Below, one piece after another: positions 9,886 to 19,272 of a stretch of DNA of 64,000 nt (positions are counted from its first letter, which is position 1; every line of letters starts with the position of its first letter). The notes under the pieces are model-generated. The model was not told the origin of the DNA. It saw only the letters and a program-made list of their open reading frames with translations, and made no database searches. The DNA comes from Alphaproteobacteria bacterium (GTDB lineage: Bacteria > Pseudomonadota > Alphaproteobacteria > Micropepsales > Micropepsaceae). The stretch is taken from NCBI GenBank assembly GCA_017983635.1, contig JAGOBA010000001.1:558001-622000 (forward strand), in the 5' to 3' direction. The translations under genes and the position numbers were made by a program.

Positions 9886-10407
9886 TCAGGCGTCGATCGT
9901 GTCTTCCAGAAAGCTCAATAGCTCGGCCTCTTCATTGCGGGCGAGCCATCGACCGAAGAAGACAAGCGCGATACCGAACACCAGCATCGTTGCCGGTATC
10001 GCGAGCAGTAGGGGTGGGACATCGGCGAGATGTCCCGCGAGCGCCGCGCTGACGCCCTCAAGGAACCAGGGCCCTCCTATGCCGAATAGTAGACCGAACC
10101 ACACCGTCATAAAGACAATGACGAAAGTGTGCATCCGCGCTGTGCACTTCACGCGCGTTTGGCCGCCCTCGGCACTGAGCGTGCCATAGAGATGCGTTTG
10201 GAAGGAATTTCGATACCAAATGTTCTGCCGAATTCGAAATGACCGCTCATCGACGGTCCCCCGAATGGGTTTGTCGGAAAAGAAGCTCCATTCGCTTGCA
10301 ACGGCTGACTTGAGGTGTCTGCAAATTTCGTCCGGGGACAACGGCGACATCAGATCATGCCGTCGCGGCATGATTGCGCCAATGCGAACGGGATCGGGCT
10401 GGCTCAT
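9886..10407 (-). CDS. Two-helix membrane protein of unknown function
   Basis: A 173-residue protein that I do not recognise as a named family. Residues 1-90 are soluble and include IRQNIWYRNSFQTHLYGTL, which looks like a bPH-like or lipid-facing beta region. Two hydrophobic segments follow (VIVFMTVWFGLLFGIGG and LLLAIPATMLVFGIALVFF), then an acidic tail ending in EEAELLSFLEDTIDA. The middle hydrophobic block and acidic C-terminus suggest an inner-membrane hairpin with both ends in the cytoplasm. No operon partner is evident. Confidence 0.6.
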   Translation of the reverse strand: MSQPDPVRIGAIMPRRHDLMSPLSPDEICRHLKSAVASEWSFFSDKPIRGTVDERSFRIRQNIWYRNSFQTHLYGTLSAEGGQTRVKCTARMHTFVIVFMTVWFGLLFGIGGPWFLEGVSAALAGHLADVPPLLLAIPATMLVFGIALVFFGRWLARNEEAELLSFLEDTIDA

Positions 10408-10416
10408 GCGCGCGTA

Positions 10417-10713
10417 CTACTCTGCCAACAAATCCCGGTAGGCCGGGTTTCGTCGCACGAACGCGGCGATGAAGGCACATTGCGGGATGATCTTTTCGCG
10501 GCGGGTGCGGATGAGGTCGAGCGTGCTGCGGGCGAGCTTTGAGCCCAGGCCTTGGCCGGAGAGAGCGTCGGGAACCTCGGCATGCGTCAGCGTGAGCACC
10601 GCGCCATCGCGGCGGTAGTCGACGAAGGCGATTTCGCTGCCGATCGCGAGTTCAAAGCGGCGCCGATCCGGTTTGTCGACGACCTCGCCTAGTGTGTTGG
10701 GGTGGCCATTCAC
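10417..10713 (-). CDS. Small GNAT-family N-acetyltransferase (NATD1/YjdJ type)
   Basis: A 98-residue minimal acetyltransferase. It shows the family's opening beta strands (RFELAIGSEIAFVDYRRDGAVLTLTHAEVP), the acetyl-CoA loop GQGLGSKLARSTLD and the C-terminal PQCAFIAAFVRRNPAYRDLL. Proteins of this short type usually have no proven substrate. The start is taken as GTG at 10713, with only a weak ribosome site. It is transcribed away from the ABC exporter genes, sharing a 100-base gap with them. Confidence 0.8.
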   Translation of the reverse strand: MNGHPNTLGEVVDKPDRRRFELAIGSEIAFVDYRRDGAVLTLTHAEVPDALSGQGLGSKLARSTLDLIRTRREKIIPQCAFIAAFVRRNPAYRDLLAE

Positions 10714-10813
10714 GGTCGTTGTCTTGGAATTGGTCGGGTTTGCGCCATTGCGGCAATCGTATCCGCCTCATACCCGGTTGCGCAAATGACTTTCGACTGG
10801 CACGAACGGTCCC

Positions 10814-11743
10814 ATGACACCCATTGTTTCTATTCAGAGTCTCACCAAGACGTACAAGTCGGGGCTTCAGGCGCTTAAACCCATCACTCTGGACATTCGC
10901 CGCGGCGAGATCTTTGCGCTCTTGGGGCCGAACGGGGCCGGCAAGACGACGTTGATCAGCATCATTTGCGGGATCGTGACGCCGTCTAGCGGCACGGTCG
11001 TGGCTGACGGACACGACATCCAAAGCGACTATCGCAACGCGCGGATGAAGATCGGTCTCGTGCCGCAGGAGTTGACGTCAGACCGATGGGAGACGGTGTT
11101 CAATACCGTGTCCTTCTCGCGCGGGCTCTTTGGGCGGGCGCCGGACAAGGCCTATGTCGAAAAGGTGCTGCGCGACCTGTCGCTGTGGGACAAGCGGAAC
11201 GATCAGCTGCAGACGCTGTCGGGCGGCATGAAGCGGCGGGTGATGATTGCCAAGGCGCTGAGCCATGAGCCGACGATCCTCTTTCTGGACGAGCCGACGG
11301 CCGGCGTTGACGTGGAGCTTCGGCGCGATATGTGGGCGCTGGTGCGGCGGCTGCGCGAGGACGGGGTCACGATCATTCTAACCACGCACTATATCGACGA
11401 AGCGGAGGAGATGGCGGACCGGATCGGGGTCATCAACAAGGGGGAACTCATCCTGGTCGAAGAGAAGGCGACGTTGATGAAGAAGCTGGGCAAGAAACAG
11501 CTGACGCTGGTGCTGCAGGAGCCGATGGCGGCTGTGCCGGCGGAACTTGCCGAGTGGCAGCTGGCGCTGAAGGACGGCGGGCATGAGCTTGAGTACACGT
11601 TCGACGCCAACGCGGAGCGCAAGGGCATCGCCTCGCTGCTCAGGCGCGTGACGGATCTCGGCATCGGCTTTCGCGATCTGCACACGACGCAGAGCTCGCT
11701 TGAGGATATTTTCGTGAGTTTGGTGAAGGGGGACCGGACATGA
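10814..11743 (+). CDS. ABC-2 type exporter, ATP-binding subunit (YadG-like)
   Basis: A 309-residue ATPase with Walker [10 protein letters not shown], signature LSGGMKRR, Walker [13 protein letters not shown] and the His switch in [11 protein letters not shown]. The C-terminal 80 residues form the extra domain typical of ABC-2 exporters. It overlaps the downstream permease by ATGA, so the two form one transporter. YadGH-type exporters have no firmly known substrate, and nothing nearby points to one. Confidence 0.92.
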   Translation: MTPIVSIQSLTKTYKSGLQALKPITLDIRRGEIFALLGPNGAGKTTLISIICGIVTPSSGTVVADGHDIQSDYRNARMKIGLVPQELTSDRWETVFNTVSFSRGLFGRAPDKAYVEKVLRDLSLWDKRNDQLQTLSGGMKRRVMIAKALSHEPTILFLDEPTAGVDVELRRDMWALVRRLREDGVTIILTTHYIDEAEEMADRIGVINKGELILVEEKATLMKKLGKKQLTLVLQEPMAAVPAELAEWQLALKDGGHELEYTFDANAERKGIASLLRRVTDLGIGFRDLHTTQSSLEDIFVSLVKGDRT

Positions 11744-12516
11744 GCGCACCGTCTTTCAACCGTCATGGCGTGTGGTCGATCTACCGGTTCGAGCTATCGC
11801 GCTGGCTCCGGACGATTTGGCAGAGTCTGGCGACGCCGGTGATTACGACGTCGCTCTACTTCGTCGTGTTCGGCACGGCGATCGGGTCGCGCATGGGCGA
11901 TGTCGAAGGCGTGACGTACGGCGCGTTCATCGTGCCGGGGTTGATCATGCTGACCGTGTTTTCGGAGAGCATCTTCAACGCGGCATTCGGGATCTATTTT
12001 CCGAAGTTCACGGGCACGATCTATGAGTTGCTGTCGGCGCCGGTGTCGTCGTTCGAGGCGGTGCTCGCCTATGTGGGGGCGGCGGTGACGAAGTCGGTGG
12101 TGCTTGGGCTTATCATTTTGGCCACGGCAGCGCTGATCGTGCCGATCCATATCGAGCACCCGCTGGCGATGCTGGCGTTCCTGATTTTGATCTCGGCGAC
12201 GTTTTGCCTGTTCGGGTTCATCATCGGCATCATATCGAACAATTTCGAGCAAATGCAGATCGTGCCGATGCTGGTGGTGACGCCGCTGACATTCCTGGGC
12301 GGTTCGTTCTATTCGATCAGTATGCTCCCGCCGGCTTGGCAGACGGTCGCGCATTTCAACCCGATCGTCTATTTGGTCTCCGGCTTCCGTTGGAGCTTCT
12401 TCAGCAAAGGCGACGTCGGGATCGAAATCAGCCTGGCCGCGACGCTGGGAATGTTCCTTGTATTCCTGAGCGTCGTCGCGTGGATTTTTCGGACGGGGTA
12501 TCGGTTGAAGAATTGA
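11740..12516 (+). CDS. ABC-2 type exporter, permease subunit (YadH-like)
   Basis: A 258-residue permease with six predicted membrane segments, such as [34 protein letters not shown] and [20 protein letters not shown]. It carries the conserved loop [37 protein letters not shown] that marks the YadH/NodJ group. It is translationally coupled to the ATPase gene. The last four bases (TTGA) overlap a possible TTG start of the macro-domain remnant downstream. Confidence 0.92.
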   Translation: MSAPSFNRHGVWSIYRFELSRWLRTIWQSLATPVITTSLYFVVFGTAIGSRMGDVEGVTYGAFIVPGLIMLTVFSESIFNAAFGIYFPKFTGTIYELLSAPVSSFEAVLAYVGAAVTKSVVLGLIILATAALIVPIHIEHPLAMLAFLILISATFCLFGFIIGIISNNFEQMQIVPMLVVTPLTFLGGSFYSISMLPPAWQTVAHFNPIVYLVSGFRWSFFSKGDVGIEISLAATLGMFLVFLSVVAWIFRTGYRLKN

Positions 12517-12776
12517 GCCCATTGGTCTTCGTGAACGCGATCACCCAGGACCATTGGCGGAGTAAAGATTCTTCGGTCGTGCTTGCGGACTACGATGCGA
12601 TCGAGGCGGCGTTCAGACTCGTTCGTCCGATCGCGCTTCAGCGGCGGCTGGCGGTTCACTTCCCGCTGATCGGATGCGGGCTCGCGCGCGGCACCTGGGA
12701 GGAGGTGGCGCCGAGAATCGAGCGGTCACTTGGGGACGAGGTCGAGAAGTATCTGTGGCGGCTGCCGGAGACCTAG
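12513..12776 (+). pseudogene. C-terminal half of a macro-domain (Appr-1''-p processing-like) protein
   Basis: The 87 codons read like the second half of a macro domain: FVNAITQDHW, then a YDAIEAAF helix, then VHFPLIGCGLARGTWEEVAPRIERSL, which matches the family's P-IGCGLA-G-W loop and last helix. The N-terminal half, with the ADP-ribose-binding Asn and first glycine loop, is absent. Upstream, the frame is occupied by the exporter permease in another frame. It may be a relic left by a deletion, or a short gene starting at TTG 12513, which overlaps the permease stop. I favour a relic because half the ligand site is missing. Confidence 0.6.
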
Positions 12777-13038
12777 CCGTGCCCTTCCACGGGTCGAGCG
12801 GGAGCAAACGGATTGCCGCGCTTTGTGGCGCGCGACGCGGCCGGCAGTGGTTTGCCACGCGGCGCGCTGTTCACGAGCCAAGCGCCCAATTTGGCGTTTT
12901 GCCCGATGCGCTGACGCTTTCCGGCGCGCTCGGGCCAGGACTTAGGACAATTTGGCTTTGGCATTTTGGACGGACCAACAGTCGGACACAGATGGCACTC
13001 CCACCGTTGGAAGAGTCCAAACCAGTTCTCTCTAAGAA

Positions 13039-13491
13039 TCAAGAGCGACGGTCGTTAGGGTGTTGAGCGCGGAAGGCGATGGCGATGCGGTTCCAGCCGT
13101 TGATCATGGCAACAGCGATCGAGAGGTCGGCGAGTTCCTTCTCGGAGAACTGCGCTCGGGCTTGGTCGTAGACGGTGTCGGGGACGTGGCCTTCGGTGAC
13201 GCTCGTGAGCGCTTCGGCCCAGGCGAGCGCGGCGCGTTCGCGGGGCGAGAAGAGCGCCGACTCCTGCCATGCGTTCAGGAGATAGAGGCGCGCTTCGCTT
13301 TCGCCGTCCTTACGCGCTTCGGTCGTGTGCATGTGCAGGCAGAAGGCGCAGCCGTTCAGCTGCGACACGCGGGTTTTGACGAGGTGCAGCAACGGCGGTT
13401 CGACCCCACCCGTTTTCAGGTAGGCCTCGACGTTCAAGAGCGCCTTCAGGCCTTCCGGCGCGGCTGCGTAGTAGTTCATTCGTTGGGTCAC
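13039..13491 (-). CDS. Carboxymuconolactone decarboxylase / AhpD-like protein
   Basis: A 150-residue all-alpha protein of the CMD family. It carries the redox-type motif NGCAFCLHMHTTEARKDGE, with the CxxC and nearby His of the AhpD-like branch, followed by a helical half with FSPRERAALAWAEALT and a C-terminal NGWNRIAIAF. Such proteins usually act as peroxidase or thiol-dependent reductase partners rather than true decarboxylases. It lies 57 bases before the D-aminoacylase stop on the same strand and may be co-transcribed with that cluster. Confidence 0.88.
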   Translation of the reverse strand: MTQRMNYYAAAPEGLKALLNVEAYLKTGGVEPPLLHLVKTRVSQLNGCAFCLHMHTTEARKDGESEARLYLLNAWQESALFSPRERAALAWAEALTSVTEGHVPDTVYDQARAQFSEKELADLSIAVAMINGWNRIAIAFRAQHPNDRRS

Positions 13492-13548
13492 GCGTCTAGC
13501 CTCGATGTCTGCCGAAGGATGACGCGCGGCCCGTTCGGTTTGTGACAG

Positions 13549-15042
13549 CTACCCCTGCGCCTTGTAGGCCTCGCGGCGGTAGCGGAGCATTTGGCCGGCG
13601 CCGGCGTTGGTGTTTTGGCCGTCGCGGTGGGCGATGGTGCCGTTGACGACGACGGCCACAATGCCTGCCGGGTACTGCTTCGGGTCGTCGTAAGTGGCGG
13701 TGTCGCGGATGTTGGCGGGGTCGAAGAGGACGAGGTCGGCGAACCGTCCGGGCGCGATGCGGCCGCGATCGACGAGGCCGAACGTGTCGGCGGAGATCGA
13801 GGTCATGCGGGCGACGGCGGCTTCAAGCGGCAGCAGGCCGCGGTCGCGCGCGTATTCGCCCAGGAAGCGCGGGAATGTGCCAAAGAGGCGCGGATGGGGC
13901 TTGCCCTTCAGGTCGGGAATGCCGTCGGAGCCCACCATCATGTCGCGATAGCGGTAGTTCTCCTCTATGTCGGCTTCGTCGATGATGAAGTGGATGCAGA
14001 TCGTACGATCGCCCTGCGGCGCGGTCAGAATCATGCGGACGAGGTCGGCGATGTCCTCACCGCGTTCGCGCGCAATGTCGATCAGCATGCGGCCTTCGAA
14101 TTCGCGGAAGGCGGGGCAGTTCGCGATGCGCATGAGCTCGGCGTAGTCGCGGTCGATCGCGTTCAAATTGAAATACTCGATCATGCGGCCGCTGCCGGCG
14201 GTGTAGGGATAGGCGTCGAGCGTGACGCCCTGCCCCGTCGCGCGGGCGCGATCGACGGCGGCGAGCGACTGGCGGACTTTGCCCCAATTGCGTTTGCCGG
14301 CCGATTTGTGGTGCGAAATGTGGACGTGCAGGCCCGTCGCGCGCCCGATCGTGAGCGTTTCGTCCACGGCTTCGAGCAGGCGGTCACCTTCGTTGCGCAT
14401 GTGGGTGGCGTAGAGTGCTTTGTGGGGCGTGACCTCGCGTGCGAGTTCGATGACTTCATCGGTCTTCGCCCAGCGGCCGGGCCGATAGATCAGGCCGGTC
14501 GAGAAGCCGCAGGCGCCCTGCTCCATCGCCTCAGCAACTTTGCCTTTCATCTGCGTCAGTTCGGCGGCGGTCGGTTCGCGCGCGTCCATGCCCATCACCA
14601 TCGCGCGGACCGTGTTGTGGCCGACGAGCATGATCGCGTTGACGGCCGGGCGTCGCGCGAGCACGGCGTCGAAATAGCCTTCGAGGTTCGAGAAATCGCC
14701 GCCCGCGCCCGACAAGATGCCGCCGCTGGCGCTGCCCGGGTCGGCGCCGGCAACGGCTGGGATGGCGCTGAAGCCGCAGTTGCCGCAGACGCAGGTCGTG
14801 ACGCCTTGGGCGAGCTTGAACGTCATGTCGGGGTGGCGCAGGAGGGCGCCGTCGTCGTGCGTGTGCACGTCGATGAAGCCGGGCGATAGGCAAAGGCCTT
14901 TCGCGTCGATTTCTTCCTTCGCTTTACCGCGCGCGGTGCCGACGGTTGCGATACGTCCATCCTGGACTTCGACATCGCCGTCGAAGGCCGGGGCGCCGGT
15001 GCCATCGACGATGCGTGCATTCCTGACGATGAGGTCGAGCAT
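13549..15042 (-). CDS. N-acyl-D-amino-acid deacylase (D-aminoacylase) family amidohydrolase
   Basis: A 497-residue zinc amidohydrolase removing the acyl group from N-acyl-D-amino acids. Metal-site motifs are seen: PGFIDVHTHDDG near residues 54-65, the conserved Cys segment TTCVCGNCGFS, HMRNEG and VHISHHKSAGKRNW in mid-protein, and RDRGLLPLEAAVARMTS near the end. The C-terminal region IAPGRFADLVLFDP is the usual small beta domain. It lies 12 bases after the GMC oxidoreductase gene. The NamZ-like muramidase gene further upstream suggests a possible link to cell-wall D-amino acids, but that is inference. Confidence 0.9.
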   Translation of the reverse strand: MLDLIVRNARIVDGTGAPAFDGDVEVQDGRIATVGTARGKAKEEIDAKGLCLSPGFIDVHTHDDGALLRHPDMTFKLAQGVTTCVCGNCGFSAIPAVAGADPGSASGGILSGAGGDFSNLEGYFDAVLARRPAVNAIMLVGHNTVRAMVMGMDAREPTAAELTQMKGKVAEAMEQGACGFSTGLIYRPGRWAKTDEVIELAREVTPHKALYATHMRNEGDRLLEAVDETLTIGRATGLHVHISHHKSAGKRNWGKVRQSLAAVDRARATGQGVTLDAYPYTAGSGRMIEYFNLNAIDRDYAELMRIANCPAFREFEGRMLIDIARERGEDIADLVRMILTAPQGDRTICIHFIIDEADIEENYRYRDMMVGSDGIPDLKGKPHPRLFGTFPRFLGEYARDRGLLPLEAAVARMTSISADTFGLVDRGRIAPGRFADLVLFDPANIRDTATYDDPKQYPAGIVAVVVNGTIAHRDGQNTNAGAGQMLRYRREAYKAQG

Positions 15043-15054
15043 GGTTGCCTTTCG

Positions 15055-16575
15055 CTAGAGTCCGTAGTGCGCGGGCCGCGTGCGCAGCCACTCGCCGATC
15101 TTCTCGCCGATCATGATGGCGGTGAGGTTCGTGTTGGCGCGCGGCACGAACGGCATGATCGCGGCGTCGGCGACGACAAGGCCGTCGAGCGCGTGGCACT
15201 GGCCGAACTGGTTCACGACCGCCATCGGATCGGAGGCGGGGCCCATCTTGACGGTGCCGCAGGGGTGATAGCCACTGCCGGCGAAGCGGCGGCAGAGGCC
15301 GGCCAGATCATCGTCGGTCGGATTGCCGCGCGGGAAGGCAACGCCTTCGGCGAGGTCGGCGATCGGCGGGGTGGCCGCGAACTGCAGCACTTGGCGGAAG
15401 CACGCAGAGAGCCGCGCGGTGTCGCGTTCGTCCTCGCAGAAGCGGTGGTCGATGATCGGCGCGGCGTCGGGATCGGCCGAGGCGAGGCGAAGTTCGCCGC
15501 GACCGTACTGATACTCGATGACGCCGGCGATCGTGAATAGCGGCGCTTCGCGCTTGCCGGCGATCGCGATCATCTCGATCTGCAGATCGTTGCGCTTCTG
15601 CGAACCTTCGGCGGTGTAGCGCAGGATCGTTTGGATGATCGGGCCGTCGAAGTCGATCGTCGACGGGTCCTTCGGGCGCAGCGTCGCCGAGATCGCCGGA
15701 TGGTCGGAGAGGTTCTGGCCGACGCCGGGGATGTCGGCCACGACGTCGATACCGTGTGACTGAAGCTGGCCGCGGGGGCCGAGGCCGGAGCGCATGAGAA
15801 TTGCCGGGGACATGATGGCGCCGGCAGCCAGGACGACGAGGCGGGCACGGACGACTTCGATCTCACCGGTCTTCGCTCGCACCTCGACGCCGACGCAGCG
15901 GCCATTCTCTATCGCAAGACGCGTCACCAATGTGTCGGGGCGGATGGTCAGGTTCGGGCGGACACGGGCTGGCGCGAGATAACCGATTGCGCAGGAGACG
16001 CGCAGGCGGCCGATCTTGTTCATCGGTTGCGGGCTTGAGCCCCAACCATGCGGGTCGTTGGCATCGGGGCACGCGGGGAAGCCCAAGCGCTCCGCCGCGT
16101 CGACGAACGCTTGCTGTTGCAGCGCCATTTCGGATTTGCGGTAGCGGCGGATCGTGATCGGGCCGGCGTCGCCGTGATAGTCGCGATCGCCGAAGTCGAG
16201 ATCGCGCTCCAGGCGCTTGTAGGGGCCGATGACGCCGGCCCAATTCCATTCGGGAAGGCCCTGCGCCGCCCACTCTTCAAAATCCTCCGGAATGCCGCGC
16301 AGCGCGATCGCGGTGTTGACGGCGCTCGAGCCGCCGACCACACGACCGCGGGGGAAGTTCACCTGCCGCCCGCGCGTCGCGTCGTGGGTTAGGCCCCAGT
16401 CATGCGCCGTATAGGAATTGTTGTGGCCGTTGACGAGGTCGAACGGTGTGGTGGTTGGATCGGCGTAATCCGACCCCGCCTCAACGAGCAACACCCGGCG
16501 GCTGGCGTCCTCCGAGGCACGAGCCGCCAAAGCGCAACCGGCGCTGCCCGCGCCGACGATGAGAATGTCGAACAT
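15055..16575 (-). CDS. GMC-family FAD oxidoreductase (choline dehydrogenase-like)
   Basis: A 506-residue flavoprotein. It begins with the Rossmann dinucleotide motif (LIVGAGSAGCALAARA) and an acidic end VEAGSD. GMC signature regions are present: NFPRGRVVGGSSAVNTAIALRG near residues 75-95 and the second signature AAGAIMSPAILMRSGLG. The C-terminal catalytic region contains YHPCGTVKMG and RANTNLTAIMIGEKIGEW. The substrate is an unidentified alcohol; choline, glucose and polyethylene glycol enzymes share this fold. It is co-directional with and close to D-aminoacylase. Confidence 0.92.
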   Translation of the reverse strand: MFDILIVGAGSAGCALAARASEDASRRVLLVEAGSDYADPTTTPFDLVNGHNNSYTAHDWGLTHDATRGRQVNFPRGRVVGGSSAVNTAIALRGIPEDFEEWAAQGLPEWNWAGVIGPYKRLERDLDFGDRDYHGDAGPITIRRYRKSEMALQQQAFVDAAERLGFPACPDANDPHGWGSSPQPMNKIGRLRVSCAIGYLAPARVRPNLTIRPDTLVTRLAIENGRCVGVEVRAKTGEIEVVRARLVVLAAGAIMSPAILMRSGLGPRGQLQSHGIDVVADIPGVGQNLSDHPAISATLRPKDPSTIDFDGPIIQTILRYTAEGSQKRNDLQIEMIAIAGKREAPLFTIAGVIEYQYGRGELRLASADPDAAPIIDHRFCEDERDTARLSACFRQVLQFAATPPIADLAEGVAFPRGNPTDDDLAGLCRRFAGSGYHPCGTVKMGPASDPMAVVNQFGQCHALDGLVVADAAIMPFVPRANTNLTAIMIGEKIGEWLRTRPAHYGL

Positions 16576-16620
16576 GGGCTCACGCTAACACCGCTTAATG
16601 GGACGTGAAAGTTCCCCGGT

Positions 16621-17592
16621 TCAGGCGAACTTGGCCAGGCGGCCGTGGATGATCTCGTTTGCTTGCTTCATGATGCGGTCGATGAGTTCTTTGCAGGTGG
16701 GGATGTCATTGATCAGGCCGACGACCATGCCGCAGGACCAGGCGCCGGCTTCCATGTCACCGTCTTTCATGATCTTCGGGTAGACGCCCGCGACTTCGCC
16801 GAAGATGTCTTCGAACTTGATGTTGGCGCCGAGGGCTTTTTCTTTCTCGAGCAGGCGTTCGACGGCGGCGTTCTTCAGGACGCGCTCCGTATTGCGTAGC
16901 GGGCGCATGACGAGGCGGGTGTCGAGTTCGCTCGCCGCCACGATCGCCTTCTTCACGTTTTCATGCACGGGTGCTTCTTTCGTGGCGATGAAGCGCGTGC
17001 CCATGTTCATGCCGTCGGCGCCCATGGCGAGGGCCGCGACCAGGCTGCGGCCGTCGGCCATACCGCCTGAGGCGACGAACGGGATCTTGAGTTCGTCGGC
17101 GGCGCGCGGCAGAAGGATCATGTTCGGGATGTCGTCCTCACCCGGGTGGCCGCCGCACTCGAAGCCGTCGACGGAGACGGCGTCGCAGCCGATCTGCTCG
17201 GCTTTGAGCGAGTGGCGGACCGACGTGCATTTGTGGATGACCTTGATGCCGTTCTCCTTCAGCACGGGCAACCACTTTTGCGGATTGTTGCCCGCAGTCT
17301 CGACGACCTTGATGCCGCCGTCGACGATCGCCTTGATGTAGCCCGGATAGTCGGGCGGCGTGACCGACGGCAGGAACGTCAAGTTCACGCCGAACGGCTT
17401 CTTCGTCATCTCGCGGCAGCGGGCGATTTCCTTCGCGAGCAGTTCCGGCGTGCGTTGCGTGAGGCCGGTGATGATGCCGAGCCCGCCCGCGTTCGACACC
17501 GCCGCCGCCATCTCGGCAAAGCCGACGAAGTGCATGCCGCCTTGGATGATCGGGTGCTCGATGCCGAACATTTCGGTGATGCGGGTTTTCAT
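16621..17592 (-). CDS. Nitronate monooxygenase-family FMN protein (first copy)
   Basis: A 323-residue TIM-barrel flavoprotein. Motifs include the opening EHPIIQGGMHFVG, SNAGGLGIITG, the substrate and FMN loop DGFECGGHPGE, the phosphate-binding VASGGMADGRSLVAALAMGADGMNMGTRF and the downstream KEAPVHENVKKAI. Members oxidise alkyl nitronates or act as enoyl-ACP reductase-like enzymes, and annotations at this similarity level are often wrong about substrate. A distant relative lies at 53093-54052. It stands 45 bases upstream of the GMC gene. Confidence 0.88.
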   Translation of the reverse strand: MKTRITEMFGIEHPIIQGGMHFVGFAEMAAAVSNAGGLGIITGLTQRTPELLAKEIARCREMTKKPFGVNLTFLPSVTPPDYPGYIKAIVDGGIKVVETAGNNPQKWLPVLKENGIKVIHKCTSVRHSLKAEQIGCDAVSVDGFECGGHPGEDDIPNMILLPRAADELKIPFVASGGMADGRSLVAALAMGADGMNMGTRFIATKEAPVHENVKKAIVAASELDTRLVMRPLRNTERVLKNAAVERLLEKEKALGANIKFEDIFGEVAGVYPKIMKDGDMEAGAWSCGMVVGLINDIPTCKELIDRIMKQANEIIHGRLAKFA

Positions 17593-17656
17593 GGGATGGG
17601 CTCCGTGTTTGGGAATGGCTTGATGGCAGACTCAATGGCACGAAGGTAAGTGCCGA

Positions 17657-18061
17657 TCAACTGAGCCGACCATCCAGCTCTCGTTCCCGTGCTTTGTGCT
17701 CAGCAGATTTGATCTCTGTTCGCTCGAATAGGTGACCATCCGGCCAAGTTAGCCCGACGGCGACCGCCCACTCTTTTAATCTCGCGATGTCAGCAACCCG
17801 CTGGTAAGCCCACAGACGCCACCTCGGCACAGTCACCGCCCACCATGTCCAAGCCAACACGAATCCCGCTACGCATAATGCACCCAAAATTGGCAGCGCG
17901 AGATCGCCCCGAAGCAACTCACTTTGAAACATGAACGCGAGTGTTGGGGCGCCGACCATTAGCGATATCACCGGCCCGTTCACCCACAGCAAGCCGATGG
18001 AAATCGCCAACCAGATCGGCAGCGGGTGCCGCGCACTCGTACTTTCAGGCATTGCCGCCAT
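17657..18061 (-). CDS. Small membrane protein of unknown function
   Basis: A 134-residue protein with two predicted membrane segments (IWLAISIGLLWVNGPVISLMVG and LALPILGALCVAGFVLAWTWWAV), then a charged cytoplasmic-looking tail with HLFERTEIKSAEHKARERELDGRLS. Its ATG lies inside the end of the NamZ-like gene (17-base overlap), so the two are probably translated from one message. The WRLWAYQRVADIARLKEWAVAVGL segment looks helical. No family recognised. Confidence 0.6.
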   Translation of the reverse strand: MAAMPESTSARHPLPIWLAISIGLLWVNGPVISLMVGAPTLAFMFQSELLRGDLALPILGALCVAGFVLAWTWWAVTVPRWRLWAYQRVADIARLKEWAVAVGLTWPDGHLFERTEIKSAEHKARERELDGRLS

Positions 18062-19262
18062 ACCGAAGATAGAGGTGCCGCTCGGCTACCCACGACTGCT
18101 CGTCTGGGATCGTGAGTGCATCGAGGTCCGCCGGTGTCGCTGTCATGTCATCCACCCACTCGCGCAGCAGCGGGCTGCCGTTGATGACGTCGATGGCTAG
18201 TTTTCCAAGTTCGTATTCGTAGGGGAAGTCGCGCCAGAGGGGGTAGTTGGGGTAAAGGCGGCGGATGGATTTGAACGCCAAGGCTTGGATACGCCAGGGT
18301 TTGAACGCTTGGTGGTCGTAGTGCGCGGGGTCTTCGGTGTGGATTTGGACGCCGTTGCAGAGTTTGCCGACGTGTTTGTGGAACGTGGGCTCGAACCAGC
18401 AGTCGCGGAGTTTGCAGCCCTTGAGCCACTCGGGCGCGAGCGTGTGCATCTCGGCGATGACTTTGCGGGCGTCGATGTCGGGGGCGCCGAAGAGTTCGAG
18501 GGGGCGCGTCGTGCCGCGGCCTTCGGAGAGCGTCGTGCCTTCGAGCATGACGGTGCCGGCGTAGGCGCGGGCCATCCAGAGGTTCGGCGCGTTCGGACTT
18601 GGGTTGACCCAGGTGCGTTCGGCCAAGGGCCAGCCGTAGCCGGGGGCTTCGTCGGGGCGGTAGCCTTCCATCTCGATCACGCGGTAGTCGACGTCGAGCT
18701 TCTTCGTTTTGATGAACCAGAGGCCGAGCTCGCCGAGCGTTAGGCCGTGACGCATCGGCATGGGGCCCGCGCCGACGAAGCTTTCCCAACCGGCGCGCAG
18801 GCGCAGGCCTTCGATCGGGCGGCCCGCGGGGTTCGGGCGGTCGAGGACCCAGACGGATTTCTTGTGCTCTGCCGCCGCTTCGAGAATGTAAAGCAGCGTG
18901 GTGATGAACGTGTAGATGCGGCAGCCGAGGTCCTGCAGATCGACGAGCACGACGTCGAAGGTGCCCATGCTTTGGCCAGTGGGCCTTCTGACTTGGCCGT
19001 AGAGGCTGAAGACCGGGATGCCGTGCACGGGGTCGTTGAAGTCCGGGCTTTCGACCATGTTGTCTTGCTTGTCGCCGCGCAGGCCGTGCTGGGGGCCGAA
19101 GGCTGCGGTGAGTTTCACGTCGCCGCACGCGGCGAGCGCGTCGAGCGAATGGGTGAGGTCTTTGGTGACGGACGCCGGGTGTGCGACGAGCGCGACGCGC
19201 TTTCCCTTCAACGGTGCACGCAAAGACGGGTCGGCGAGGAGGCGGTCGATACCGAAGTTCAT
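18045..19262 (-). CDS. namZ: DUF1343 protein, NamZ-like exo-beta-N-acetylmuramidase
   Basis: A 405-residue protein of the DUF1343 family, whose characterised member NamZ releases terminal N-acetylmuramic acid from peptidoglycan glycans. Conserved blocks: FGPQHGLRGDKQDNM near residues 75-90, LVDLQDLGCRIYTF, LDRPNPAGRPIEG and EGTTLSEGRGTTRPLE, the last holding the proposed catalytic Glu. No signal peptide is visible at the chosen ATG, whereas many family members are exported, so this one may act in the cytoplasm or use an unrecognised route. It precedes a small membrane protein gene and follows a DOMON-like gene. Confidence 0.85.
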   Translation of the reverse strand: MNFGIDRLLADPSLRAPLKGKRVALVAHPASVTKDLTHSLDALAACGDVKLTAAFGPQHGLRGDKQDNMVESPDFNDPVHGIPVFSLYGQVRRPTGQSMGTFDVVLVDLQDLGCRIYTFITTLLYILEAAAEHKKSVWVLDRPNPAGRPIEGLRLRAGWESFVGAGPMPMRHGLTLGELGLWFIKTKKLDVDYRVIEMEGYRPDEAPGYGWPLAERTWVNPSPNAPNLWMARAYAGTVMLEGTTLSEGRGTTRPLELFGAPDIDARKVIAEMHTLAPEWLKGCKLRDCWFEPTFHKHVGKLCNGVQIHTEDPAHYDHQAFKPWRIQALAFKSIRRLYPNYPLWRDFPYEYELGKLAIDVINGSPLLREWVDDMTATPADLDALTIPDEQSWVAERHLYLRYGGNA

Positions 19263-19272
19263 AGAGTTGAGC

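Noticed and set aside
12204..12512. Upstream extension of the macro-domain frame inside the permease gene
   Set aside because: The translated segment has no macro-domain N-terminal features; it is the alternative frame of the permease.
12777..13038. Possible small gene on either strand in the 262-base gap
   Set aside because: Frames lack ribosome sites and family features; repeated CAATTTGGC words are too short to call.
13591..14889. 432-codon plus-strand frame across D-aminoacylase
   Set aside because: Val/Gly/Asp-rich shadow of the amidohydrolase.
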